DNA of 64,000 nt from Paracentrotus lividus (GCA_940671915.1 CALNVZ010003434.1:8871613-8935612), one strand, 5' to 3'; counted from the first letter of the stretch, positions 1 through 11,204 are shown. The notes: generated from the sequence alone by a model not told the origin. Numbers and translations: made by a program.

Positions 1-846
1 GATCACATTGAAGTTCCGCAACTTGACTTTGAGGTCCTGATAACATTGGGGATATTTTCAATTTTATTGAATTCTATACCATTGTCAAGTTAATTTATTC
101 CTCTTTTGATTTGATACCTTATTTTGTCATGGTTATGTCTGCTTGGTCCACAGGAACCCTGAATACCACTGACTACATGGCAAGCGAAAGAGAATTTTCA
201 GTTTAAATTTCTGTAACACTACTTTGAAGCTTGATACATTTAATGTGGGTTTTCAAGCATTATCAATTTTCATAGCATTAAAAGTTCATTTATTTTTCTT
301 TTTATTGATGCCCTAATTGCAATAGTACATAATGTTTCAAGCATATAACTCATGAATATAATGCAAAGTAAAAAGTGAAAAATAGCGAAATGCTTTGTTA
401 TTGCTGCGGCAACGAGACAGTAATACTGACAATAGGCATTCAATTTGGAAATTTAACTTCTGACTTGTCCTCACTTCAGGTGTTCGTGCATGCAAGAACA
501 CACTCTCGTTTACAATTAGGGTGTCGTTAAAAAGAGGAATAAATTTACTTGACAATGGTATAAAATTTAATAAAATTATAAAATACCCCAAAAAGTTATC
601 AGGGCCTAAAGTCGAGTGGCGGAACTTCACTTGATGAAATGGATTTGCAACATTTGACTTTTTACATTTCTCCATATTCTGATATTCTGTGCATTGAAGC
701 ATGACAAAATCATTACAAATAGATATCAATAAAAAGGGGAATAAATTATCTTTCAAATGGTATTGAATATCAGGAATATAAGCGTACCTGAAAGTTATCA
801 TGGTCCAAAGTCCACTTGACGAAACTTTTTTTGGAGGGGTTTTATA

Positions 847-910
847 TAATATTATATATATATAATATATATATATATTATATACTATATATATATATAT
901 ATATATATAG
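847..910. repeat. (TA)n microsatellite
   Basis: Imperfect TA/ATAT tract in the loop of the large inverted repeat, next to a hairpin. Confidence 0.9.
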
Positions 911-913
911 TCA

Positions 914-1015
914 TACCTTTCTGTTTTCCTGCTACCACACTGGTTTCACGCTGGTGCGATCTTCAGGCAGATCGCACCAGCGTGAAACCAGTTGGTAGCA
1001 GAAAACAGAAAGGTA
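914..1015. repeat. Near-perfect ~48-bp-stem hairpin
   Basis: TACCTTTCTGTTTTC at 914 pairs with GAAAACAGAAAGGTA at 1001-1015. The stem is close to continuous, with a six-base loop at 963-968 and about two small mismatches or bulges. Read on the minus strand, 943-966 has the order CTGAAGA, short stem, GAAAC, like a hammerhead core. It abuts a TA microsatellite. It may be the end of a Penelope-like or other retroelement. Confidence 0.85.
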
Positions 1016-2039
1016 ATGCCTAAATGCTCTGCCCTAATGGCATCGAAGATACTTTTTGGATCAACACCCTCAAACTGATTTCACACACTTGGATATATAT
1101 ATATATACATATATATTCATAACACATATATCATCTGGACAAAACGTCGTCATGTCCAAAAAGTTTTGTCTCATCGCACTTATATATAAACCCCTCCCAA
1201 AAAGTTTCGCAAATGGACTTTGGGCCATGATAACTTTTCAGGTACGCTTTAGTTATTCATGATATTCATACCATTGGAAAGATAATTTATTCCCCTCTTT
1301 ATTGATATCCTATTTGTAATGATTTTATCATGCTTAAATGCACAGAATATCAGAATATTGAGAAATGTAAAAAGTCAAATGTTGCAAAATGCATTTATTA
1401 AAGTGAAGTTCCGCCACTAAACTTTAGGCCCTGATAACTTTTTGGGGTATTTTCTCATTTTTATTGAATTTTATACCATTGTCAAGTAAATTCATTCCTC
1501 TTTTTAATGACACCCTAATTGTAACAAAAGTGTTGTACTTGCATGCACAGAACACCTGAATGTTAGGACAAGTCAGAAGTTAGATGTTGCAAATTGAATG
1601 CCTATTATCAGTATTACTGTCTGTTGCCAGCAATAACAATGCATTTCGCAATTTTCACTTTTTACTTTGCACTATATTCATGAGTTATATGCATTTAATC
1701 ATGATGTTACTATTGCAAATAGGGCATCAATAAAAAGAAGAATAAATGAACTTTTTTATGCTATGAAAATTGATAATGATTAAAAACCCACATTAAAATG
1801 TATCAAGCTTCAAAGTAGTGTTACAGAAATTTAAACTGAAAATAATCTTTCGCTTGGCCATGTATTCAGATGGCATTCAGGGTTTCTATGGACCCAGGCA
1901 TGACATCACCATGACAAATAAGGTATCAATCAAGAGAGGAATAAATTTACTTGACAATGGTATAGAATTCAATAAAAATTAGAAAATATCCCCAATGTTA
2001 TCAGGACCTAAAGTCAAGTGCGGAACTTCAATGTGATCA

Positions 2040-2242
2040 ATAAAAGTGCATTTTACAACATTTGACTTTTTACTTTTCTCCATATTTTGATATTCTGTGC
2101 ATTGAAGCATGACAAAATCATTACAAATAGGATATCAATAAAAGGGGAATAAATTATCTTTCCAGTGGTATGAATATCAGGAATAACTAAAGCGTACCTA
2201 AAAAGTTATCATGGCCCAAAGTCCATTTGCGAAACTTTTTTG

Positions 2243-2258
<16 letters not shown>
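2040..2258. repeat. Third partial copy of the arm repeat
   Basis: This stretch is a direct partial copy of 640-846, in the left-arm orientation. It includes the segment from CATTTGACTTTTTAC to TTTTTTGGAGGGGTTTATATA and runs into a TA tract, as the first copy does. Confidence 0.75.

Positions 2259-2276
<18 letters not shown>
2244..2276. repeat. (TA)n microsatellite
   Basis: TA tract that forms the left outer border of the 2277-4145 composite. Confidence 0.9.
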
Positions 2277-2337
2277 GTCGAAATAAAAACAATTAAGAGG
2301 AGATTGGCGTTGCTGAAAACCACTCTATTTGCCAAGC

Positions 2338-2363
2338 TTTCGGCTATATAAAGCCCTCTTCAA
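2338..2363 (-). ncRNA. Hammerhead-like core motif, degenerate
   Basis: On the minus strand the order is TTGAAGA, a GGC/GCC stem with an AT-rich loop, then GAAAGCTTGG. This resembles the hammerhead CTGANGA...GAAA core, but the first C is T, so activity is doubtful. The flank runs about 60 bases to TTTCGACTATATATA, mirroring the motif at 4060-4084, which faces the other way. Such motifs are known in Penelope-like elements. Identity here is inference. Confidence 0.3.
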
Positions 2364-2482
2364 GAGCTGTATAACAAAAACCAAAACAAAACATATAAAT
2401 GGTACCAAGGAACAATTTCTTTTTATATAATTATAACAAACATATGTATAAACACAACACAAAAAGAAAGTTCCCCCTATTT

Positions 2483-3416
2483 CAAATATCAATATTTTTC
2501 TAAATAGGAGGAGTTCAAAAAAAATCTAATTATATGTCCATGTAGGGAATTTAATTAGCTACCATGGAAGCGAATTTTAGGGAATATCATGAAGTCATGC
2601 TTCAATGAGCAATGGTTGAATGCAAAAATGTCATTTTTTGAAGTTCGCAAGCCTAAAATCACAACTTTAATTCAATGATATCGGACCAAATTTTTAGATT
2701 TTAAACATTTCACGCATCAGAATGTATGGAAAACGTGCTTCCAAACATACGCAAAGGACATTTGCGTAAAATTTCACGGTTGAGTAAGCATGCAGCAAAA
2801 AATGCCAAATCTGCGATTTTTACTTCTTTGCCATGGTAAAATTGATCAAATATGATGGGATTCATGTCTAGGAAGAGTGTTTTTAACTTTTGCAAAAAAT
2901 TTAAATCAATTCACGGTTGAATGAACACCATAAGATACCATGTGAAAAACACTAAAAAAGTATTCTTTCCATTTTGTACACTAAAAATCATGTGAATATC
3001 TGTTTTTGTATTATTTTTATGACCGGTGCACGTGTGTACATGATCCTATTGCATTTATTGAAACTTTCATGCTTCAGTGGGCACGTGGCACTGAAAAAGC
3101 TGTTTTTTGATGTAGAGACAAAAATTAAATTGCTAACTTTGCTTAACCATTTCGATTCGTTTGAAAGTATTCATTTGATTTCATTTTCGCAAAAATCCCG
3201 ATTTTTTATGCTTCAGTGAACACAAGATATGAGAAAAACATGAAAAAGGGAAGAAAGTTTACGGCCCTGGCACGGCCTAATGGAAGGTCCGATTCTCAAT
3301 TTGACCAAAATTCTTGTTAGTTAATGACTTCTTGAAGATTTGTGCCAAGTTTCAAAAATGAATAATAATTAGATTTTTTGAACTCCTCCTATTAAAAAAA
3401 TTATTGATACAAATAT
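2483..3416. mobile_element. Non-autonomous TIR element, ~0.93 kb
   Basis: About 45-base inverted ends: TATCAATATTTTTCTAAATA near 2487, with AGGAGGAGTTC following, matches the complement of the sequence ending at 3409. The flanks share CAAATAT (about 2483-2489 and 3410-3416), a possible target-site duplication that overlaps the end motif. The interior has no convincing ORF. The transposon superfamily is not identifiable. Confidence 0.65.
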
Positions 3417-3420
3417 ATAA

Positions 3421-3720
3421 CAAATGTATAAAATTTATGTAAAGTCTGTTTTATACATTTTATAAATGTTATACATTTGTTATATATTTGTTATATATTT
3501 GTGTATATTATTACTATTAGGTATGGGTGTATGCATCTGTATGTGTATGTTTATAACTGAGCTACTTTCACTGTGTAGTATTTACATAACAAATTGTATC
3601 ACAGAATAACAATTCATGGAAACGCCAGTACCAATGGACCCTCTCTTGTCCCCTAGAGCGCCCTATCAGATGAACTAAAAACAACCGGTAAATAATAATT
3701 ATCTCTCTTTTCGGGTATGA
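3421..3720. other. AT-rich stretch, no gene seen
   Basis: Contains short repeats of TTATACATTTGTTATATATT type (3440-3510). No coding or element signature is visible. Confidence 0.6.
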
Positions 3721-3794
3721 CATTATATATGCTATTACTGTACACAACACATGCTCGTATCTCGATCTTTCCCTCTCATTGTTACTCTTGCCAC

Positions 3795-3890
3795 TTTTCT
3801 TTTCTTTCTCTCTCTCTCTCTCTCCCCCTCTCACCCTCCCCGCCTCTCCTCTTTCTCTCTCCCTCTCTCTCTCTCTCTCCCTCTCCATAT
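3795..3890. repeat. (CT)n low-complexity tract
   Basis: Pyrimidine-only CT repeats interrupted by CCC blocks. Open reading frames here on either strand (arginine/glutamate-rich or serine/leucine-rich) are artefacts of the repeat. Confidence 0.9.
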
Positions 3891-4059
3891 AGTTTTACAG
3901 TGAATTGTATCACATATTATATTATATATTATATACCTTATCATTTAATCTTGACAGATTATATAAAAAACAAATATCTGTTAAATTTTGTTCATATAAC
4001 AGATTTTACCTGTCAACCACTCATGTTTTGTCAAATTTTGTTTCGTCTTATTTTGTAGC

Positions 4060-4084
4060 CTGACGAAGGCCATGTCGGCCGAAA
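4060..4084 (+). ncRNA. Hammerhead-like core motif near (TA)n
   Basis: CTGACGA at 4060-4066, GGCC/GGCC stem, GAAA at 4081-4084, then GCTTGTGAAATAAAGG. The 3' side runs to TTTCGCCTATATATA and the TA tract at 4146. One extra A between the core and the stem departs from the canonical hammerhead, so catalysis is uncertain. The layout (motif, ~60 bases, TA tract) mirrors 2277-2363 in inverted orientation, suggesting terminal parts of a Penelope-like retroelement. Confidence 0.35.
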
Positions 4085-4143
4085 GCTTGTGAAATAAAGG
4101 AATTTGAGAGCTACGTTTCGAGTCATCTGTCTCATTCATTTCG

Positions 4144-4145
<2 letters not shown>

Positions 4146-4226
<81 letters not shown>
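4146..4226. repeat. (TA)n microsatellite, ~40 units
   Basis: Pure AT dinucleotide run. Confidence 0.97.
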
Positions 4227-4761
4227 TTTTACTACTTTTAGTTATTTCCATTTAGTTGACCACTTAAATACCTATAAAATGGTTGGAATGTCTCCGAAAG
4301 TCATCATTATGCTTTAAGAACTAAATAACATAGCCATGCGTTGGGAACTCGCCCCAAGTCGCCTTTTTTAATGTTACGCCACAAATTGAAAAATCTAAAA
4401 ATTGTGCCCCTCTCATGATCAAAGTGTCATAATGTTAAACATTATAAGCCTCTACCTACAAATGTATATATATTCTGAAAGGAAATAATAACTCAGGGTG
4501 AAGTAGTAACATCTTATGTTGGGATTTTAAAATTATTTTTGAAGGGCTGCAAACTTTTAATTCAGAGCCCCTATTTAAGTCCCCCTTTCCGATGACCCTT
4601 AATTTTTCACAATATTTGAATTGCTCATGAAATTTCCTTTAAAATATATGCATTTATAAGTTAATTACTTCACTTTCATGAAAAATAATCTTAATCTTAA
4701 ATTGGCCGGGTTATTTTGGTTATCTCACGACCAGGGGATGGGCCAATCTACCCCTCACCAT
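4227..4761. other. No gene seen
   Basis: AT-rich DNA without ORFs, splice-like exons or recognisable repeats. Confidence 0.6.
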
Positions 4762-5158
4762 AAAACGAAATTTTCTGAAACTTGGCATGTTGTTTGGGGC
4801 ATGTAAGAATGAATAAGACTGCAAAGTTTGACACGTCTAGCTTAAACACTTTTTGAGCTATCGGCATATGTAATTGGCATGTCACGTTTTTGCATTTGTA
4901 CTACATGTTTAATACACAGGTCTATGGGGAAACTGAAAGCGCATAGTGCAACAATTTTTAAAACGAAATTTTCTGAAACTTGGCATGTTGTTTGGGGCAT
5001 GTAAGAATGAATAAGACTGCAAAGTTTGACACGTCTAGCTTAAACACTTTTTGAGCTATCGGCATATGTAATTGGCATTTAACGTTTTTGTATTTGTACT
5101 ACATGTTTAATACACAGGTCTATAGGGAAACTGAAAGCGCATAGCGCAACAATTTTTA
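4762..5158 (+). repeat. Two-copy tandem duplication, ~198 bp unit
   Basis: Unit 4762-4959 (starting AAAACGAAATTTTCTGAAAC) is repeated at 4960-5158 with very few differences, such as GGCATGTCACG versus GGCATTTAACG. The near identity implies a recent duplication. Confidence 0.95.
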
Positions 5159-5520
5159 AAGCTGCGCATTACTTGATGGTCGAAACTATATAAATTTGGT
5201 ATCACAAGATGCATAAGACTCTACGCTATAAAGTAATGAAAGCTGCCAAAAAGTTATCCTTAAACTTACTTCGGCAAATGTACTAGGGCATTGAGAATCC
5301 CATAGACTTTGTGTAGCTTCGGGTGTTCTAATAACATGAATAATTTTGGCCACCACTGTATATACACACGCATATTTCAACTATATAAAATTCTAAAATA
5401 TTATCAAATCAAGGCAGAAAATAAAATGAAGATAATTAATTTACCTGAGTTTCTGTACTCGTTGTGTTACTGTGTCGTGTTTGATTTAATAGAAAGAGAG
5501 TGTAAGGTCACGTGACAAAG
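5159..5520. other. No gene seen
   Basis: AT-rich. The CCACTGTATATACAC near 5351 resembles the generic end of a Tc1-like element, but no partner end was found. Confidence 0.5.
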
Positions 5521-5754
5521 AGTGCTAGGAGTGACGAGGCGTGACATGAGTTGGTCTCGACCAAAACTGGGTGAATAGATAAAGAGGATTAGGAGCCATT
5601 CAGTGACGAGGCGTGAAATGAATTGGTCTCGACCAAAACCGGTGAATAGATGAAGAGGATTAGGAACCATTCAGTATGTGGAATGGCTCCTAATCCTTTT
5701 TATCTATTCACCCGGTTTTGGTCGAGACCAACTCATGTCACGCCTCGTCACTCC
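5521..5754. repeat. Direct plus inverted ~75-bp repeat cluster
   Basis: A unit containing GTGACGAGGCGTGACATGAG, GTCTCGACCAAAAC, GGTGAATAGAT and GGATTAGGA occurs twice in direct orientation (from about 5531 and 5611). It occurs a third time reversed (5684-5754). The last two copies form a strong hairpin. No coding. Confidence 0.9.
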
Positions 5755-6079
5755 TATGTATTGTTACACAGTGCGTTCCCCCCAAAAAGCAAACCCAACT
5801 TAAATGACTTAGAGAGACCCATATTCAAATATCATAGCTATGTGACATGAGCACATGAACTTAAAAAAAAAAATCTGTTAAAATAAGCTTGTACCAAGTC
5901 TTGGCAGGAGCAACCCTGGCTTTCTGATCCTTTGTTCATTGTCTGAGGTAAGCCTTTCTAAGTTCATTCATAAGAAACAAAATGTTACTTGGATTTATGA
6001 AATGAAACGCTTGCTTTTGCTAAAACCTGGTATAATACCATTTTGACACCTTTTTTTAAAGTCTTAGTGCTCGGTCATC
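5755..6079. other. No gene seen
   Basis: No ORF, element end or exon signature noticed. Confidence 0.5.
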
Positions 6080-6247
6080 CATACCACTATTACTACTACT
6101 ACTTCTTCTACTGCTACTACTGCTTCTACTAATATGACAACTCCTGCGATTACTACTTCTTCTACTAATATCACTACGGCTGCGACTACTTCTTCTTCTT
6201 CTACTACTACTACTACGACTTCCCACTAGTAGTAGTAGTACTACTAG

Positions 6248-6286
<39 letters not shown>

Positions 6287-6347
6287 CACTCTACTGCTAC
6301 TATTATTCGTACTACTAATACTACTACTCCTCCTCCTCCTCCTCCTC

Positions 6348-6421
<74 letters not shown>

Positions 6422-6425
6422 GCTG

Positions 6426-6464
<39 letters not shown>

Positions 6465-6573
6465 GAAACTCGATACTCGAAACTCGAAACTCGAAACTCG
6501 AAACTCGATACTCGAAGTTTAGCAACACACACTACTACTACTACTACTACTACTACTAGTACTACTACTACTT

Positions 6574-6642
<69 letters not shown>

Positions 6643-6690
6643 TTTCTACTACTACTACTAGTAGTACTACTAGTACTATTCCTACTACAT
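6080..6690. repeat. (TAC)n trinucleotide microsatellite
   Basis: About 600 bp of TAC/TTC/TCC triplets, interrupted at 6462-6530 by a short minisatellite of ACTCGAA/ACTCGATA units. Serine- and valine-rich frames on the minus strand are repeat artefacts. It ends about 50 bases before the proposed NLR start exon. Confidence 0.97.
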
Positions 6691-6739
6691 GTACGATTAC
6701 TTCTCAACTATTATGATTATGTATTGTTCTGTTATACAG

Positions 6740-6844
6740 TTGACATTTCTCCTCATCCGGGATTTCCTTCACAATGAAAAGGAAACACTCTCAGAGTGAT
6801 GACGAGGCGACTGAACCCAATAGGGATGACAGACCCAGTACAAG
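6740..6844 (+). CDS. NLR gene exon 1 (start codon 6774)
   Basis: Probable first coding exon of the NLR gene. A pyrimidine-rich acceptor TGTTCTGTTATACAG ends at 6739. In the frame of the ATG at 6774 there is a TGA at 6741-6743 and no earlier ATG, so the exon begins with about 34 bases of 5' untranslated sequence. The coding part gives 23 residues plus two bases: hydrophilic, beginning MKRKHSQSDDEATE, rich in Asp, Glu, Lys and Arg. It ends at AAG before GTATAA. The two leftover bases (AG) join the first base of the 12374 exon to make AGT, exactly the frame needed for the Death domain. That phase match is the main support, since a 23-residue exon alone proves little. A short charged leader before Death is plausible in this family, but its function is unknown. 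An upstream non-coding exon is implied and was not found. Confidence 0.6.
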
Positions 6845-7307
6845 GTATAAATGTTCTATGTGTCTGAAAATGGTCTTTTATAAGTGGGAATCTTTTTAAC
6901 TGGTCAATATATTAATAACAAGTTTCATGAACACCCTTTCTACTTTCTAAACGATCCTTAAAACTCAAATGATGCTTTATGCATAGACCCTACTGATGAT
7001 TTTTTGATGTCATTGTTTTCAGTAGGAGACTTTAATTTTTATCTTAATCTTGTTGAATTTCTCTAAATAACCTCAATTTTGTATGCGCCTTGAGCATTGC
7101 TGGCGATGGATATGTTGCGCGTTATAAATATTGTCATTAATATTCTTTTTATATAAAAGAATATCAATGTTCGAAAAAAATAATGCTTTGGAGCCCCAGA
7201 TATTTTGCTAGTGGGTACTCGAGGCTAGGGACAGATTAACCGTCCAGCTTTCAGGGCCCGTTTTAAGAAAGAGTGTGTTAACTTTCAGTGCGTATCCAGA
7301 CGGGGAG

Positions 7308-7435
7308 GGTCCACGAGTCCTCGGTCCCACGAATCCTCGTTCCCACGAGTCCTCTGTCCCACGAGGCCGAGTATTTTCCCACGAGTCCTCGGTCCCACGA
7401 GTCCTCGATCCCACGAGTCCTCGGTCCCATGAGGC
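7308..7435 (-). repeat. 15-16-bp minisatellite (CACGAGTCCTCGGTCC)
   Basis: About eight units of CACGAGTCCTCGGTCC type, with variants GAATCC and GAGGCC. The same array occurs in opposite orientation at 11694-11775, so the pair brackets the intervening 4.3 kb. Related fragments occur near 61055 and 61210. Confidence 0.9.
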
Positions 7436-7488
7436 CTACTACATAAATTAATTTACTTGTGGTTAATACCATAGGCACTATGGCGAAT

Positions 7489-7867
7489 AATGGTGGCATC
7501 TCATTTCGCGGAGACGGGTTTGAGACTGATTTGGGACTACGTCAGCAGTGGCGGGTCCAGGATTACAGAATGGGGGGGGGGGGGGCGCCACAAAAATTTT
7601 CGGTTTTTAACATGTACGGTCAATGAGTGGTTTCAAATTATAGGGGGTGGCGTCCCCTGCGCCCCCCCCCCCCTCCCTGGATCCGCCATTGCGTCTCAGA
7701 GACGTCGCCGCGACAATAAAAACAAAAAAATTATAGGAGGCTTCTCCGCGACGGAAAAGAGTATCGGAGACATCTCCGCGACAAGTTTCAAAACTGTCTC
7801 ACAACATGTCTTAAAGTAGTCACGATTCCGTCTTAAATCCATCTCCGCGAAATGAGATACCACCATT
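7489..7867. mobile_element. TIR element with CTCCGCGA motifs
   Basis: The left end AATGGTGGCATCTCATTTCG matches the complement of the right end CGAAATGAGATACCACCATT. Internally, TCTCCGCGAC and GACGTC motifs repeat. A second, smaller G-rich element is nested at about 7547-7693. A related fragment lies at 18288-18470. Confidence 0.75.
7547..7693. mobile_element. Nested small MITE with G/C-run interior
   Basis: Ends CAGTGGCGGGTCCAGG and CCTGGATCCGCCATTG are inverted repeats. The interior contains a G12 and a C13 run. Similar GGCGCAGATTCAGGGGGG sequence occurs near 60850. Confidence 0.7.
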
Positions 7868-8084
7868 AGTTGCGGATATATTTTTAAAGAATGCAGTTAT
7901 TTGGTTTTACATGAAAAAATAATATTTACATCCTTGAGAAATCCTAATTACATCCTTATCAAATGATTTACATTCAAATCTAATCTCGAATGTGTGAGAT
8001 CATAATTAATGAATCCCAAACAGGGGCGTAGACACCGGGGGGGGGGGGGGGGGGGGGGGGGGAGGCATCCCTCAATTCAAAAGG

Positions 8085-10785
8085 TGGGGGATTAGTCTGT
8101 AAGATAAGGACCAAAAAATGGCCTAGTTGTTCATTTCCGGCAGAAAGTGTGAAATTTGGCTCATAGGGGTATTTTGGGGCTCTGATTTAAAAAATTGCCG
8201 GCCCCAAGCGATCCGACTACTCGAACGGCGGCCATTTTGAAATCCAAAATGGCCGCCATGAAAAACCATTGAAACTGCCTTACTTAAGTTCTAAATGACA
8301 TATGGCACTCAAATTTGGTACACAATAGTATTTTGACATCCTGAATTCGAAAATTGCCGACTCCAGTCAATTCACTCACTCAGTCGGCCGCCATCTTGAA
8401 TTCCAAGATGGCCGCCATGGAAATTAGTGATATGCCTAACTTGAGTTCTAATTGACATGTGGCACTGAAATTGGGTACACAACGGTATTTTGACATCCTG
8501 AATTCAAATATTGACGGCCCCAACCGATCCGACCACTCAGTTGGCCGCCATCTTGAATTCCAAAATGGCCGCCATGAAAATCATTAATATGCCTAACTTG
8601 GGATATAAATGACTTTTGTCACTCAAATTCGGTACACAATGGTATTTTAACATCCTGAATTAAAATATTGCCGGCCCCAATCGATTCAAGCACTCAGTCG
8701 GCCGCCATCTTGAATTCCAAGATGGCCGCCATGAAAATCAACGATGTGCCTAACTTAAGTTCTAAATCTGTAGTACTGAAATTTGTTACACAATAGTATT
8801 TTGACATACTGAATTCAAATATCGCCAGGTCCAATCGAGCTGACTACTCAGTCGGCCGCCATCTTGAATTCCAAGATGGCCACCATGAAAATCATTGATA
8901 TGCCTAACTTGAGTTATAAATGACATATGGCACTCAAATTTGGTACACAATGGTATTTTGACATTATGAGTTCAAATATCACTGTCATCAATCGATTCGA
9001 CCACTCAGTCGGCCGCCATCTTGAATTCCAAGATGGCCGCCATGAAAATCAATGATATGCCTAACTTGAGTTATAAATGACATATGGCACTCAAATTTGG
9101 TACACAGTAGTATTTTGACATCCTGAATTCAAATATTACCAGCCCAAACCGTTCCGACCACTCGGTTGGCCGGCATCTTGAATTCAAAAATGGCCGCCAT
9201 TGAAAACCATGGAATTATGGGAAAAATTAACAAAGTCAAGTGGAAAGGTCAGAAGGGCCTTGAAAACTCTCAATAATGAGTGCCATCTGAAAGTCACTCT
9301 TGTACGACAAGGTAAAAAAAAATAAAAGGTACAATAGTTTACAAAAATCAATTCCAAAGGAAAATTAGAACTCAAATAAGCAATTTTCAATGATTTGTCA
9401 AGCCGACCATCTTCGAATTTTAGATGGGATGCATGACCCTGTGGTTAGATCACAAGGGATCGACAATTTTTGAATGAAGAATGTCAAAATACCAATGTAT
9501 ACCATTTTCAGTGCCGCATATCGTTTAGAATGCAAGTCTGGCATTTTCCATGATATTCATGGTGGCCATCTTGGAATTCAAAATGGCGACCGACTGACTG
9601 ATCGATGGGGCCAGCGACATCTGAATTCAGGAGGTAAAAATACAACATTTCAGTGTCACATGTCATTTAGAATTCAAGTTAGGCATATCAATTATTTTCT
9701 TGGCGGCCGCCTGAGTGGTCAAATTGACTGTTGCCGCCGATATTTGAATTCAGGATGTCAAAATACCAATGTTTTCCAAATTTCAATACAACATGTTATT
9801 TATAACTCAAGTTAGGCATATTCCATGATTTCATTGGCGGCCATTTTGGAATTCACGATGGCGGCCGACTGAGTGGTCGAGTTGATTGGTGCCGGCGATA
9901 TTTGAACTCAGAATGTCAAAATACCATTGTGTACTTAAATTTGAGTGCCATATGTCATTTATAACTCGAGTGAGGCATATCATTGATTTTCATGGTGGCC
10001 ATTTTGGAATTCAAGATGGCGGCCGACTGAGTGGTCGAATTAATTTGGGCCGGCGATATTTGAATTCAGGATGTCAAAATACCATTGCATACCAAATTTC
10101 AATACCACATGTCATTTAGAACTCAAATTAGGCACATCGATGATTTACATGGCGGCCATTTTGAAATTCAAGATGGCGGCCGACTGAGTGATCGGTTCGA
10201 TGGGGGCCGGAAATATTTGAATTCAGGATGTCAAAATACATCTGTGTACCAAATTTCAGTACCATATGTCATTTATAACCCAAGTCTAGCATATTCAATG
10301 ATTTTCATGGCGGCCATTTTGGAATTCAAGATGGCGGCCGACCAGGTGGTCCGACAGGTGGGGGCCGGCAATATTTGAATTCAGGATGTCAAAATACATC
10401 TGTGTACCAAATTTCAGTACCTCATGTCCATTACAACTCGAGTTAGGCATATCAATGATTTTCAAGGCGGCCATCTTGGAATTCAAGATGGCGGCCGATT
10501 GAGTGGTCGAATTGATAGGGGCCGGCAATATTCAAATTCAGCATATCAAAATCCTGTTATGTAACAATTTTCAGTTCCACATGCCACTTAGAACTCAAGT
10601 TAGGCAGTTTCAATGGTTTTCATGGCGGCCATCTTGGATTTCAAAATGGCGGCCGAACGAGTTGTCGAATCGCTTGGGCCGGCAATTTTCGAAATCAGTG
10701 TCCAAAAATACGCCTATGTGCCAAATTTCACAATTTCTGCCGGAAGTGAACATCTATGGTCCTTATCTTACAGACTAGATGGCAT
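8085..10785. mobile_element. Foldback element 1 with 155-bp repeat arms
   Basis: The left arm (8085-9190) is about six to seven tandem units of ~155 bp. Each contains a palindrome of the type GGCCGCCATCTTGAATTCC/AAGATGGCCGCC and the phrases CTAACTTGAGTTCTAA, GGTACACAATGG and TTTTGACATCCTGAATTCAA. The right arm (9470-10785) has the same units reversed. Outermost ends TTAGTCTGTAAGATAAGG (8093) and CCTTATCTTACAGACTA (10761) are inverted. A ~280-bp unique centre lies at 9191-9470. It sits in NLR intron 1. No transposase; frames read here are repeat translations. A G24 run (8039-8062) precedes it. Confidence 0.9.
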
Positions 10786-10869
10786 GTACAATCACCCCCC
10801 AACTTTCGCGGGTGATATGTATTTTTTTAAAGCTGAAATGGGCTTCCACACACGTTTTTCTTCCTTGGA

Positions 10870-11190
10870 ACTCTAACAATTTTCGCTCGCGCTTATTATT
10901 GTTATTATTTTGTTTTTATTTATTCATTATTATTATTATTATTATCAAAATCCAGATTAATTATTTATATTATATATTATGTTTTTAAACAACATAGCGT
11001 TTCATCTATTGGCAGTCATCAAACAAAAACAAATAGTCGGGTTAATGCATTTACCCCAATTTCTTTATTCATTTCATGTCAAATTTTCGACGGACCTGCG
11101 TCTTCGTCAGGAATATAGTTTTTGCAAATCATACAAGAGTATGTTCATTTAGCCTCAAAACTTTCTGCTCGCATGTTATTTTAGTTTTGT
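10870..11190. other. No gene seen; ATT-rich
   Basis: Contains a TTTTCGCTCGCGCTTATT motif at about 10880, related to the dispersed GC-palindrome family, and a short ATT microsatellite. Otherwise featureless. Confidence 0.5.
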
Positions 11191-11204
11191 GGAGACGAAA
11201 TCGG

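Larger units (their letters stand above)
1..2039. repeat. Long inverted repeat, two ~850-bp arms
   Basis: The sequence at 1-846 recurs in reverse complement at about 1180-2037: the GATCACATTGAAGTTCCGC start matches the complement of GCGGAACTTCAATGTGATC near 2020. The arms differ by scattered substitutions and small indels, so they are old copies. The loop (about 847-1180) holds a TA microsatellite and a strong hairpin. No coding potential is visible. It looks like a foldback or head-to-head repeat insertion of unknown class. Confidence 0.85.

Noticed and set aside
6056..6707. Serine-, valine- and arginine-rich frames on the minus strand
   Set aside because: Translations of the TAC microsatellite in different frames.
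6740..6773. A 2A-like string (DISPHPG) readable just upstream of the NLR start codon
   Set aside because: It lies in a different frame from the ATG at 6774, that frame stops at the TGA overlapping the ATG, and the NPGP core is not intact.
9474..10876. Series of 70-110-codon frames with similar peptides
   Set aside because: They are translations of the 155-bp foldback repeats; the similarity reflects repeat units, not a protein family.
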